Shown here piece after piece: positions 8,156-18,918 of a DNA stretch of 28,029 bases. The notes under the pieces are model-generated. The model worked only from the letters and a program-made list of their open reading frames with translations, did no database searches and was not told the origin of the DNA. The stretch spans positions 1 to 28,029 of the forward strand of contig BRYA01000979.1 in the NCBI GenBank assembly GCA_030267965.1, given 5' to 3'. This stretch comes from Triparma columacea (taxonomy: Eukaryota; Sar; Bolidophyceae; Parmales; Triparmaceae). Every line of letters starts with the position of its first letter. Within the stretch, counting starts at the first letter, position 1. Made by a program: the position numbers and the translations under genes.

Positions 8156-8735
8156 TGTAGGGATGGAGAAGATCTTTAATACCGTCTTTTCGTTAACAGC
8201 TTCAATCCTCAAGGAATTCCTACATTATTGACGGGAATTAGGAGTGTTAGTGTGGTATGATGGACGAAGAACAAGGGAGAGGAGGGATAGTGAGACCCTC
8301 GATGCGTCCTTGCTGGGGGAAATAACTTGGTTCCTTGACGGAATAGGAAATTAAAATCAACGATAGGACGAAACATAACTGGTTTAAGCCTTAACAAGGG
8401 TTATCATTGTCATTGTTGTCCGCCTTACCTTTCTTTTGGTAGATTTTATTGCCCCTATTTCTCCCTCCATGTTGTTGTGGTCCTCCAGAAATAATATTAT
8501 ATTCCAACTATGTGACCAGCCTCTCGCTCCAAGACCGAGTTTAGACGGATTCTAGACGGACTTTAGACAACTTTTAGAACTAAGAGGGATTAATTATCTA
8601 ATTCCTTTTGGTGTATATAAAGCAGCTCCTATTATTACCAATTCCTTCCCATAGCAGCCTCCCACTTCCCACTTCCCACTTCCCACCTCATAACTCCCCG
8701 ACCCAACCCCACCCAAACCCCATTCCTCTCTTTAT
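8156..8735. other. Intergenic region, 580 bp
   Basis: No gene recognised. Holds the 5' region of the LRR gene and the 3' flank of the exchanger gene. Two small repeats: TAGACGGA at 8542 and 8553 followed by a partial third copy, and a (CCCACTT)n run at about 8660-8688. A 62-codon open frame at 8209-8397 (minus) has no recognisable features. Confidence 0.45.
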
Positions 8736-10900
8736 CTAATCTGACGACGACTCCTTGACTATAGTATAGACTACGTACAAGCCGTAGAGAGCGAACAAGC
8801 CAACCCCTACGCTCGTGTTCATCTGCCACTTGTTGAACGCCAGGACACACACGAACATTAACACAGTGCAGAAAAGGATGATGACTGCCGTAACGATCCC
8901 GTCCTTGTCCACGAGGAAGTCCTCCCCCTTGACAATGATGCTTAGCCACCAGGGGAAGCCAAGGCCTAGGAGGACATCGAAGACGTTGCTCCCGACGGCG
9001 TTGGCGATGGCCATGTCAGCCTCACCGTTACGGGCCGCGATCATGCTACCGATGGCGTCGGGAACGCTCGTGCCGACGGCGAGGACGAGAACGCCCATAA
9101 CGATTGGGTCGATGGTTGCGATGCAGGCGATCCCGATAGCAAACTCCACCATCACGTGGCAGAGGATGCCGATCCAAACGATGCTCATGAAGAAACTAAG
9201 GGGGTACCAGTTCTCGAACTTCTTGTTGGCACAGTCTGGGATGCTAAAAGTGAACATGGCAATAAAGGGCACCGACAAAATGTAGAGCGGCCAGTTCCCG
9301 GCGCTTTCTGGGAGGGCAAATCTGCGTTGCGGTGAGGGAAGGGTTGTGTTAGATAGCGAAGGTCGCACCGTGTAAGATATATCGAATGTCATCTTCTTCC
9401 TCGCCTTTTGCCCTCACCTGCTCTCGTCCTCGTCATCATCATCTCCCCCTCCTTCACCCTCCCCCTCCTTCTTCTCCCCTTCCACTCCGTGGTCCACCTC
9501 CGTGGATTCCCCCGCCTTAAAACCCCCCTCGCTGAGGACTGCTGCCGCGTCTTCGGCCGCCTTATCGTCCTCAGGGCTGACCTTGTACGACTCAGTCGAT
9601 GGGGGCTTGCACTTGCTCAGGACCTTCTCGTTCTGGGTCATGAAGGCAATGTACCCTAGGTAGCTCAGCCACATTATGAGGGCCTCCCACATCTCGATGA
9701 CCCCGTCGGTGAAGAAGAGGGCCAGGAGGAGGATGCTGTAGCTGTAGAAGCACACATCCCTGGTTACGGGCCTGTAGTCGATTGCCAGGCTCGCCCCGCT
9801 CTTGCCTGCCACGGCGGCTGAGAGAGCGACGATGACAAGGATGTTGAACATAGCGGAACCGACGATGGTGCCCATGCCGATACTGCTAGCGTCGCCAAAA
9901 GCATCAGCGAGACTGCCGATGGGAAAGGGGTGGGTTAGTTGATCAGTTTTCGTTTTTGGCCCACCGTGCGCTGCCGACGCCCATGGCTAAAAAAAAGCTC
10001 ACCTGGTGAAAAGCTCAGGGGCGGACGACCCTGCTGCGAGGAACGTTGCGCCTGCAACATCGGGGGACAGCTCGAGTACCTATGGGTGACGGGGTAACAG
10101 GTGGATTGGGTGGTTGATGGAGTAATTGGTGTGAGAATAGGGGGGCAAAAAGCGGACGACGACCCAATTTGTACATGGCGGGGGTGCGGCGCTTCTACAC
10201 GGCCGAGGGTTGGCAATCTACACCCCGCAAGCGCGTCGTCTCTCACCTCACTAATTTTCTCCAGGCTCGGTTGGAAGAACTCGTCGCATACGATGGCCAG
10301 TCCTATGAAGCTCCACAACGTCAGCACCGCGCTCACCACAACGTTACCCGAGGTTTTCCCGCCTATGGCGTTTGGGAGCATGGGGAGGGTGCAGGCGGTG
10401 GAGTTACCGTCACTTAAGGTGGAAGTGGAGAGGGAACGGTGGGAGGAGGAGGAGGAGGCGACGAAGGAGGAAGCCGAGGAGGTAGAGGAAGAGGAGAAGT
10501 GACCAGACATATACAGGACGAGCCCAAACCTATTGGGGTTGGGGGGTGGTGGTGAGGGTGTGAAGGGTGTGTGGGTGTGGGTGTGAGCAAAATACCCCTA
10601 ACTCCCCCCCCCGCGCTTGGCACTATGCTCCCCAAGTAGCCTTCAGCCGTTTAAAAAAAAAATCATCCACCACCCTAACAGACCCCGACCAGGTATCCAC
10701 CTTTCAAAATCCGCCTTTCCCTCCCTCCGCGCGAATATTTCCCCCCACTTTACTTACATAACCGCCCCTAAGATCACCGCGATCCCCACGCCTTTCTGTC
10801 TCCTCTTTCTCTTCCCCCTCCCTGCTCTTCTTGGTTGCCTGGACCGTCCGGAAAACATGCTTTTGGAAGAGGTGGAGGAGGTAGAAAGAGCGGTGGACAT
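8736..10900 (-). CDS. Na+/Ca2+ exchanger family protein, NCKX-like
   Basis: Five exons: 10758-10900, 10247-10529, 10003-10079, 9418-9912, 8736-9321 (introns 228, 167, 90, 96 bp). Product 527 aa. Exon 1 supplies a Ser/Arg-rich start and most of a signal-anchor helix, GVGIAVILGAVM, completed across the intron by FGLVLYMSGHF. A Ser-rich loop and a second helix follow. The alpha-1 repeat is DVAGATFLAAGSSAPELFT | SLADAF, ending GMGTIVGSAMFNIL; the alpha-2 repeat is VMGVLVLAVGTSVPDAIGS plus AIANAVGSNVFDVLLGLG. These form the ion-binding core. The two halves are joined by an acidic cytosolic loop (EGEKKEGEGEGGGDDDDEDE). The alpha-2 Asp (SVPDAIGS) and alpha-1 Glu (SAPELF) are present, so transport of Ca2+ against Na+ (and perhaps K+) is expected. 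The donor before exon 2 is GTAAGT and not the usual GTGAG. The start faces the ceramidase gene 266 bp away. Confidence 0.9.
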
Positions 10901-11166
10901 TTAGGGTTACAAATGGGAGAAGGAAGGACAAGGGGAGGTAAGCTTATGTGCAAACTTTGGGTAGGGGGAGGTATTTAAGGGTTTTGTGAGGAAACGTGAG
11001 TGAGGGGGATCACTTGGTTTGGGATTAAAAGGGGAAGGGGACGGAAGAAGGATAAGGATTGGACGGGATTTGATACGATAGGTGGGTAAGATCGAGATGA
11101 ATGAACGGGGAGGAAGGAAGAGAGATTTAGAGAACAGAGGTGTTGTAGTGGTGCACAGCGCTGGAA

Positions 11167-12544
11167 ATGAGAAGATTCCGCCGTCCAAAAAATGACCTGT
11201 TTGCGAAAAAAAAGATGTTGATGTTTGAGAATTTGTTCAAATCTCCGGCAAAAGCTACTATTGAGTGGTGCGAGGTGAGAATTATTACCGCTAGTGCGTA
11301 TGCTATGTAAATATTGTCCTTAATTAGTCTCCTTCACCCCAAAATGTCCAAAGCTTAGTGCACCTCGAGGTGTTTTGTGATATGTTCCATTTTCTAACCC
11401 TCAACGCGTTGGGTTTACGTTTTACACCCCATTCAACGATAAAGATGACTATTACCGGCGCAGAAAAGTGGAATTCAAGCTCTAACATTGCGTTCATCAT
11501 CGTAGGAATCCTTGGCATTGTTGAAAGGAAGAGGAGATGGAACTTGGACCTTGACCAGGAAACTGGGAAAACTACGCGGGGACTATTATCAAAGGTGAGT
11601 TTGCTTATGGAAGGGAGAGGAAAGGAAAAGGAAGGAGAGGAAAGGAGAGGAAAGGAAAAGAAAGGATTGCCCAAGGGAGGTCGGAGGGAGGGTCACTAAA
11701 TTCACATTAAATCACATTCAATACACCAAAACGCTACAATACACTCACTCCTCTCAACTCCACCCTCAAACCAGTCGTTCCATCAATACATCACCTCCCC
11801 TACCCTCTCCTTCCTTCTCCTTGACGTCCTAATAATCCTCATTGGGATCGGTAGCTACCTCTTCCATTCCACCCGTCTCTACATCTGGCAGCTAAGCGAC
11901 GAGCTCCCCATGAGTCTCCTCCTCGCCGGATACGCCTACGTACAGAGGGGAATCTACGTTAGGGACAAGGAAGACGACACCTGGGACGCTAGGGAAAGGA
12001 AGAGGTGAGAGTGGGGAGGGGCAGGGGGACACCAGAGAGCTTGAGCTGGTACAAGCACACACCCGAAACTCTAAACCCCCCCCCCCTCCTCCCCCCCCCC
12101 CTCGAAAGGTTCCTCTCAAACCTCATCTCCTACCTGTACATCCTCCTCCTTGTTATCTCCTGGTACGGTTACCTTGTCCTCCAGAACCACTCTCTCTTCG
12201 TATCCTTCTTCTCTTCCCAGGTAGGTTTCACCATCGGTATCTACGTGATCGGTGGTCCCTTCCACGTCGGTTGCGTTACTCCCGAGATTGGTTCGGAATG
12301 GTACTCTGAGATTGCAAGTATATCCTGCATGATTGTAGGGAAACTTCTCTGGGAGTACGAACGTTCCCTACACTCTCTAAACACCTGCCCTACCGACGGG
12401 AAGGAGGTTGAGTACTACCTACATGCTTGGTGGCACGCGTTCAGCGCAGCGGGACATTACTATTGGTGTAGGGGGATTGAGGGGGAGTGGAGGAGAGTTG
12501 AGATGGAGGATGAGGGGAACAGGGGGAGGAGGAAAACCGTCTGA
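11167..12544 (+). CDS. Alkaline ceramidase
   Basis: Modelled as four exons: 11167-11274, 11445-11594, 11775-12004, 12109-12544 (phases 0, 0, 2); 307 aa. Family landmarks: ATIEWCE at the end of exon 1; AEKWNSSSN; GSYLFH (H117) followed by SDELPM (127-132); and YYLHAWWHAFSAAGHY (H268, H272). His117, His268 and His272 match the zinc ligands of the membrane alkaline ceramidases, which cleave ceramide to a long-chain base and fatty acid in ER/Golgi membranes. Hydrophobic segments are spread through the protein as in the seven-TM family. The C-terminus is charged. The start of exon 2 is the weak point: the acceptor at 11444 keeps the frame but leaves the loop between WCE and AEKW about four residues shorter than usual, so a tiny extra exon may be missed. 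Introns 2 and 3 contain purine- and C-rich runs. Confidence 0.85.
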
Positions 12545-12650
12545 GGGGAAGGGGGGGGGGAGGGGAGGGGAGGGAAGGAATAATGGGAGGAATGGGGGGA
12601 TAAAGTAGAGCTGCGCAATGTTTGGAATTATGGAAAACAACATTTTGCAG

Positions 12651-14018
12651 CTACTCCTCTTCCTCCTCCCCCTCATCATCCTCCTCTTCCTCCTCCTCGC
12701 TACTATAACAAACCGTAAACACCTCCCCTTCCTTAACATCTCTATTCGTAACAACCCCCATAATCTCCTCCCCATCAACCTCAACATCCACCACCTCGCA
12801 GTTAGGTTTCTCGGACCGACCAAGCTCACAATCTGGCATGTCACCCTCAGTGAATAGTAGAGTACCTTTAGACGTATCAGCGGTGGCGTAAACACAGTCC
12901 AAATTCGTTACCTTAGTATCACCCTCCCCCCCATCCTCTTCCTTTTCCTTCTCTTCCTCTTCTTGTTTCTTCAAATAAACGTCCCTAGCTACGCTAACAC
13001 ATAACCCAACCCCACCCCGCACCTCTGTCCTATGCCACCATAACCTAGTGTCCAATGCGAACACGGAACCCTCCTGTACGTCTATCGAGAAACCTGATAT
13101 TGAATATTGTTCCATTGTTTTTCGAGCACTCCCTTTTAGTTTGGATAGGAGGGTTGTGGTGGGTTTGAGTATCCAAGTCTTACAACCTACTACCTGATGG
13201 TGGTATGTTAAATCGTGACTAACTGCGTCCGTGTGGAGGGGACGACCCATTATTGTTACGTTTGACGGGGAACGTGATACGAATACCCACGTCGGGTTTG
13301 TTAGGTTGTAGATCTCCTCAGTGGAGGATGAAGAAGATGGGGGTGGGAGGGATGGGAGGGATAGGGAGGAGTAAAGGGTGGAAACAGAGGAAGGAGAGTG
13401 AAGGATGAAGGAAGCGTAACCGTGGACGGAAGGGTGGGAGGGGGAAAGGAAAACTAGGGGGGGAGTGTTGTCGGAGTTTGAAGATAGGTTCTCTACAGTC
13501 CAGGAGACGGAGTCGGAACTGGGGAGGAAGGTCTTTTTAACGAAGGCGTGGAGGGATTTTAGGAACCCCAGGGGGGGTTGGGGGGAAGGTTTGCGACGCT
13601 TTCGGGGTGACACTCGGGTCTTTCGTTTGGTGGGGCTGCAGTTTGGGTGGGGTGGGGGGGTTGGTGGGAGCCTGAAGGGAGATAATGGGGGAGATGTGTG
13701 TGGCGTGGCGTGGCCAACACTATTACCGTTACCCGACAACCCTCTCTTATCTCTCCTTCTCGAAAGGCTTCACACAACTCACCTATCCTGTGTGGCCGAT
13801 GATGGGGGTGGAACATATAGCATCCTTACACCATTGGGATCTCTAAATGCTTTATTAAAACAATCCCACGGCATATTCAGAGTACTTGCGTCAGAACTAG
13901 ATGCCCCTTTCGATTTTGTAGAAGATTTTTTAGAGGACTTCGAGAGTGGTTCGGTGGTTGCCTTTGAAAATACACATTCAGGGGCAGGAGGAAGGACAGA
14001 AGGGGTTGATTCTTCCAT
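12651..14018 (-). CDS. JmjC-type protein with C-terminal SET-like segment
   Basis: Two exons, 13783-14018 and 12651-13671 (intron 111 bp, phase 2); 418 aa. The N-terminal 100 residues are Pro/Ser-rich with a basic patch (TKRKTRVSPRKRRKPSP) that looks like a nuclear signal. A JmjC-like core follows: HTD (H225, D227) then HHQVVGCKTWILKP, and distal WWHRTEV (H292), which together give a plausible HxD...H iron site and a Lys for 2-oxoglutarate. The C-terminal ~90 residues read like the end of a SET domain: SKGTLLFTEGD, then RSEKPNCEVV, GVVTNRDVKEGEVFTVCY, closing with a long Glu/Asp run. The usual NHS of a SET core is not seen, so methyltransferase activity is doubtful. Role in chromatin or protein hydroxylation is inferred. 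The start codon is 42 bp from the start of a divergent plus-strand gene. Confidence 0.75.
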
Positions 14019-14060
14019 ATTAGGGGAATTAAAGTTGTCCAGAAGAAGTGAAATACGACA

Positions 14061-14387
14061 ATGGTTCGTTTCAGTTCTATAGAAAAGTGGTTGAAATTGG
14101 AAGGCAGCAATCCAGTTTTGTCAGGGCAGGTATTTTTTGGGGTTGCGTCTCTCTTACAGACCGACTCTGTAGTGCTGTCTCTCCCTTCATCAAGGCTCGT
14201 AATGATAGTCTTCCTAACCTACCAAACCTACTGCTTCTACGCCTGCACCTTGGTGTACCTTGAAGTTACACTCAACCCCAAGAGACCACGCAGCGTTAGG
14301 GTGGCCTTCAAGTGGGCAGCGGTGGTAGGAATGATCGACTTTGGAGCACCGGTTATACCGTACCTAAGCGCAGATGGGTGGACTTGA
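14061..14387 (+). CDS. Small membrane protein, unknown function
   Basis: Intronless 108-aa frame from ATG 14061. I do not recognise the family. Three likely membrane segments: around residues 18-35 (NPVLSGQVFFGVASLL), 46-67 (VMIVFLTYQTYCFYACTLVY) and 83-103 (FKWAAVVGMIDFGAPVIPYL). Polar loop with NPKRPRS between the second and third. It is divergently arranged with the JmjC/SET-like gene with only 42 bp between start codons, so the two may share a promoter. The even composition and spacing of hydrophobic segments favour a real gene, but no homologue is claimed. Confidence 0.6.
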   Translation: MVRFSSIEKWLKLEGSNPVLSGQVFFGVASLLQTDSVVLSLPSSRLVMIVFLTYQTYCFYACTLVYLEVTLNPKRPRSVRVAFKWAAVVGMIDFGAPVIPYLSADGWT

Positions 14388-15183
14388 CCTTGACTTCCGG
14401 AGTATGTCGATGCTAGACTGCTTCTTATATCTACCCCTGATGGTTTATGCGGGTTAGGGGATACGATGTTATGAAGGCTAGCGGAGCGGAGGCCGGTTTA
14501 ACAAACAATCGATAGCGAAAATTCCATTTATTTTTGCACCTTGAGGTTTGGGATTGAATGTGTAGCTTTTGCGTTCCTTGTTGATGAAATCCTCTTCGTC
14601 TCCTTTGTTTGACATATTTTTGATTGTCTGCTAATTGTCTAGTAATCAGTTGAATCGTGTTAAATCTTCGTTGTGTATAATAATAATGGTTGTAAGTGTT
14701 ATTGTGTGTAGTTTAGATGTCGATTGGCTGTCTTGTTGTTTAAATAAGGGTGACAAACATCGCTAAACCGAGGGTTCTCTTTTTCCATCAAATATTTTCA
14801 TAATCTCCTCGTCTTACATCTATTATATACTATCATGTCTATCACTACATACGACTATAACGATATATTCCATTGAGACATCTCCAAACGTCCAATTTGA
14901 TGAAATTCCTTCAACACCACAGTCACTCCCTCTTTCCATAACTATTCTACCATCATTTTATGTCTCAAAATCAACTCAAATCGCTAATAAATGTTTTAAA
15001 TCGGTTTAATATATCAAACTGTCCAAACAAATCGTCAAATCAAACGACAATTCACTCCCATACAATATTTAAAACATCCCATCAAAAACACCCCATCAAA
15101 CACCCCATCAAACACCAACACACCATCACTAACACACCCACACCCCATCACCAATCCCTCACTCAATCCCTCATCCTCAACAG
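14388..15183. other. Long AT-rich region before DXS, possible 5' UTR exon and leader intron
   Basis: No domain-bearing ORF. AT-rich from about 14500 to 15060. A perfect GTAAGT donor follows ATG GTT at 14686-14691. Bases 15047-15182 (136 bp) contain no G on the plus strand and carry imperfect CACCCCATCAAA repeats; they end in CAG at 15181-15183, a good 3' splice site. A 75-codon frame at 14960-15187 consists mainly of this low-complexity tract and is not called. Confidence 0.5.
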
Positions 15184-17662
15184 CTAAACTTGAGCATAAT
15201 ACCAGCAACAATCCTTCTCCTGCTATTAACACCATCATCATCATTCCATTCAATAACTCCAACTTGCAAATATAGAAACAATAACCCTCAAAATATACAT
15301 AACAGATATAATAACAGATATAACAGACAAAAGACACCCCCAACAACAACACCCTCAATAACGAACTCAAGAACTACCTCAACACTCAATGCACAAGCTG
15401 GCCCCCCCTACAGCGGGCCTCCCAGCAAGCCCATGCTGGACAGGGTGAAGAGCCCTGACGATATGACCAACATGAGCATCCAGGAACTCAAGCAGCTCAG
15501 CGAGGAGCTTAGGTGGGAGGTCATTGAGCAAGGTGAGCCTTTTCCCCCCTCTAATCATGAGAAGGAACACTGTCAACCACCCAATTCTTTCCACTCACTC
15601 CCCCCTCCCCCCCTCCTTCCCCCTCCTTCCCCCTCCTTCCCCCTCCCCCCCTCTCCCGCAGTCTCCAAGACAGGAGGGCACCTCGGTTCCTCCCTCGGAG
15701 TCATTGAAATGACTGTCGCCCTCCACCACGTGTTCAACACCCCCGAGGACAAGATAGTTTGGGACGTCGCTCACCAGTGCTACCCCCACAAGATCCTCAC
15801 CGGCCGCCGCGACCGCATGGGGACCCTCCGCCAGCTCGGCGGCCTCTCAGGCTTCTGCAAAATGGCAGAGTCCGAGTACGACGCCTTCGGAGCTGGACAC
15901 TCATCCACGTCCATCTCAGCCATACAGGGATACAGCATCGCCAAGGAGCAGCTCGGGAAGTCCCGGAACAACTGCATAGCCGTTATCGGGGACGGTGCCA
16001 TAACCGGGGGCATGGCGTATGAGGCAATGAACTCGGCGGGGTACCTTAAGAACAGGATGATCGTCATACTTAACGACAACGGACAGGTATCACTACCGAC
16101 TGGGACTATGAGTGCGGGGGGAGTCATACCGGCAAGCAGCTTGAGCGCGGCTACGAGCAGGTGAGAGGGACTGAAGGAATATATTATCACAAAGTTTACA
16201 AGATGTGTAGAACAAATAACAACTAACCAACCCCCCCCCACTCCCCCCCCCCCCACCCCCCAGGCTCCTCGTTAGTAAACAGTTCCAGGACTTTAGGTCC
16301 GTCGCCAAGGGCTTATCCGGGTTGTTCCCTGAGAACATCCAAGAGTTCAACAAGAAGGTAGACGAGTACGCTCGCGGCATCGTATCCGGCGGCACCCTCT
16401 TCGAAGAGCTAGGCTTCTACTACGTCGGCCCGCTAGACGGACACGACCTCGATAACTTCGTACCTATACTATCCAAATTGAGGGACTCACCGAGCAACAA
16501 ACCGGTTTTACTACACGTCAAAACAAACAAAGGTAACGGATACCCACCCGCGGAAATCGCTAGCGATAAAATGCACGGCGTCGCAAAGTTCGACGTATCG
16601 ACTGGGGTCCAGAAGAAGGGACCACCGGGACCGGCTCCGAGCCTTACGTCTATCTTCGCGAACGAGCTTTGCGATGTCGCTAGTAAGGATAATAAAATCA
16701 TCGGAATCACAGCTGCCATGCCAGGAGGGACAGGGATGGATATATTCGGACGCCGTTATCCGGATAGGACTTACGATGTAGGGATTGCGGAACAACACGC
16801 GGTCACGATGGCGGCGGGAATGGCTGCGGAAGGTTTGAAACCGTTCGTCTGTATTTATAGCACTTTCCTACAGAGGGGATTCGACCAAGTCGTACACGAC
16901 GTCGCCATCCAGAACCTGCCCGTCAGGTTGATACTGGACAGGGCTGGATTAGTGGGGAATGACGGACCTACTCATCACGGGGCGTACGACCTGAGTTACC
17001 TAGGGTGCGTACCTAACTTAACGATCTGCGGACCGAGTGATGAAATCGAGTTGAAGAACATGATAAGGACAGCCGCGTCACACGACGTAGGCCCTATCGC
17101 TGTAAGGTACCCTAGGGGTGCGGGGTACGGCGAGGATAAGCTTAGGGATCTCTTCGGGTACGAACTGGAGAACGGCATGCCGGAGATTGGGGAAGTACTG
17201 GAAATCGGGAAGGGGAGAATCGTCCGCAAGAGCAAGAACAAGCAGACGAGGGACAAGAGCGTAGCCGTGCTCAGCTTCGGGACGAGGCTACATGAGAGCC
17301 TGGTCGCGGCGAACGAGATTGAGGACATCGCACCGGACCTTAGCGTTACCGTGGCTGACGCGAGGTTCATGAAACCGCTGGATGTGGACTTGGTGAGAGA
17401 ACTTGCTAAGGACCACTCTGTTATCGTCACGGTTGAGGAGAACTCTATAGGAGGTTTCGGGGACGCTGTACTACACTTCCTAAGCCTCGAGGGTTACTTG
17501 GATACGGGGGATCTGAGATTCAGACCGATGGTACTACCGGACACGTACTTTGAACAAGGACCGCAGTACGAGCAGTATGAGATGGCGGGGCTTAACGCGA
17601 AACATATCAAGGGGACGGTGCTGAGATTGTGCGAGAAAATCGACGTACCGGTCATGGCGTGA
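15184..17662 (+). CDS. dxs: 1-deoxy-D-xylulose-5-phosphate synthase, plastid-targeted (5' end unresolved)
   Basis: Exons 15184-15532, 15662-16160, 16264-17662 (introns 129 and 103 bp; phases 1 and 2) give 748 aa from the first recognisable codon. DXS makes DXP from pyruvate and glyceraldehyde-3-phosphate using thiamine diphosphate, the entry step of the plastid MEP isoprenoid pathway. Landmarks: [32 protein letters not shown] ending ILNDN (ThDP/Mg site); [41 protein letters not shown]; and SIGGFGDAV near the C-terminus. The N-terminus has a hydrophobic stretch ([19 protein letters not shown]) with a Phe, then a long Asn/Thr/Arg-rich region: an ochrophyte bipartite plastid signal. However, no in-frame ATG exists between the upstream stop (15130-15132) and this leader, so the initiator must lie in an upstream exon spliced to 15184. 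A candidate is ATG GTT at 14686. Intron 1 is 3n long and has no stop. Confidence 0.93.
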
Positions 17663-17899
17663 AGGGGGGGGAAGGGAGGTTGAGGTTACATAACCAAAAC
17701 TTTATGGCTTCTTTTTACTTGGGAAGGGGGGAGGAGGGTTTAGCACGTGAGCGGCCAGCATATAGATAGATCCAAGCCTCTTGTCTCACACTTCCTAACT
17801 TGCAGCCCACCGGTAAGCCTATTTAAGGCGCAGATTTTATGTGAAATTGATGTAGTTACTTGACCCCCTCCCCCCGCCCCTCTCCCTCCTCTCATATCT
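17663..17899. other. Convergent 3' region
   Basis: 237 bp between the DXS stop (plus) and the UMP-CMP kinase stop (minus). G-rich then C-rich runs; presumed 3' UTRs. Nothing else identified. Confidence 0.45.
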
Positions 17900-18781
17900 C
17901 TAGACTCCCTCGAACAAAAGCTTAACCTCCTCGAATACCTTCTCCACCGCTCTGTCAGCCTTGACCTTCCTGAGTTTCCCTGTCTTCTCAAAGCTCTGAA
18001 CGATTGGTATTGTGTCCTTCTCAAAGTTACGGAACCTCTTCCTCAACGTCTCGATGTTGTCGTCGTTCCTTCCGGAGGTCTTACCGCGCTCGAGGATCCT
18101 CTCGATCATGATACCCTCGGGGCAGTCAAGGAAAAGACAGAACTTTACGTCACATTCACTAGCCAATATCTCCTCCCATACGTTCACGTTATCCAGGTTA
18201 CGGGGGAACCCGTCGATCAGGAACTTCGAACCGGGGGGACAAGAGTCCATGGCGTCCTTAAGCAGCCTAACGGTGACACTTGCAGGTACGAATTCCCCGT
18301 TGGCAATTTTCTGATTGATCATCTCACCAACCTTACTACCTTCCTTCTTCCTCTCGGCGCGGAGGAGGTCGCCGGCGGAGAAGAACTTGAAGGATGGGTA
18401 GGTGGAGATTATCTTATCGCATTGGGTACCCTTACCAGCACCAGGACCACCTAGGACAAAAACCACCTGGGAGGTAGTGGGGGAGGGGAGAGGGTTTGGA
18501 AGTGGTTAAGTAGAGATATGGGGTTTATATTTGTACATATGGTCGTTAAGTCGTGTTTGGACGTCGTTAGATATATAAAATGTATAAAAATGACTAAAAA
18601 CAACGAAATCTTTGAGCTCAAATCCAACACTTGCCAACGAACCCTAAATGGTTCCTCCAACATTTCAACTCACTGTCTTCTTCGAGGACTTTTGTTGAGA
18701 GCGTCGGTACAAGTAGTAACCAACAGACGCTGCAGCAAGGGTCGCAACCACTGCTAAAGTCGTGTGGTTTTTGGAAGCCAT
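17900..18781 (-). CDS. UMP-CMP kinase with N-terminal membrane anchor
   Basis: Two exons, 18674-18781 and 17900-18466, joined by a 207-bp GTGAG...CAG intron (phase 0); 224 aa. Exon 1 encodes a short start followed by a hydrophobic helix, LAVVATLAAASVGYYLYRR, and a basic stretch. Exon 2 opens with VVFVLGGPGAGKGTQ, the P-loop. FFSAGDLLR is the NMP-binding motif, FLIDGFPRNLDN the CMP/UMP-binding region, and ERGKTSGRNDDN the short LID typical of UMP-CMP kinases. The enzyme phosphorylates UMP, CMP or dCMP with ATP. The helix suggests a membrane-anchored or organelle-targeted form, unlike the common cytosolic enzyme. Splicing is well supported, because it joins SSKKT to VVFVLGG exactly at the start of the fold. 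A GTG in-frame start at 18466 is not the initiator; it follows a CAG acceptor. Confidence 0.92.
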
Positions 18782-18918
18782 ATTTGGAAAATGGGGCCTT
18801 TTGTTCGGGATTTGACGGTTCGATTTTTGCAAAAAGAACAATTGAAAAGAAAGGGAGGTTCGTACATCGTATGAATTAAAAACTATTATTAGATATATGA
18901 AAACATAAACATCGCTCA

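Noticed and set aside
8657..8690. (CCCACTT)n run as a regulatory element
   Set aside because: Simple repeat in a presumed 3' flank, with no evidence of function.
10907..11188. Minus-strand 93-codon frame between the exchanger and ceramidase
   Set aside because: Ser/Pro-rich, no motif, and overlaps the ceramidase first exon and promoter region.
14960..15187. 75-codon plus-strand frame before DXS
   Set aside because: Mostly encoded by the G-free CACCCCATCAAA tract; His/Pro/Thr low complexity; frame differs from the DXS leader.
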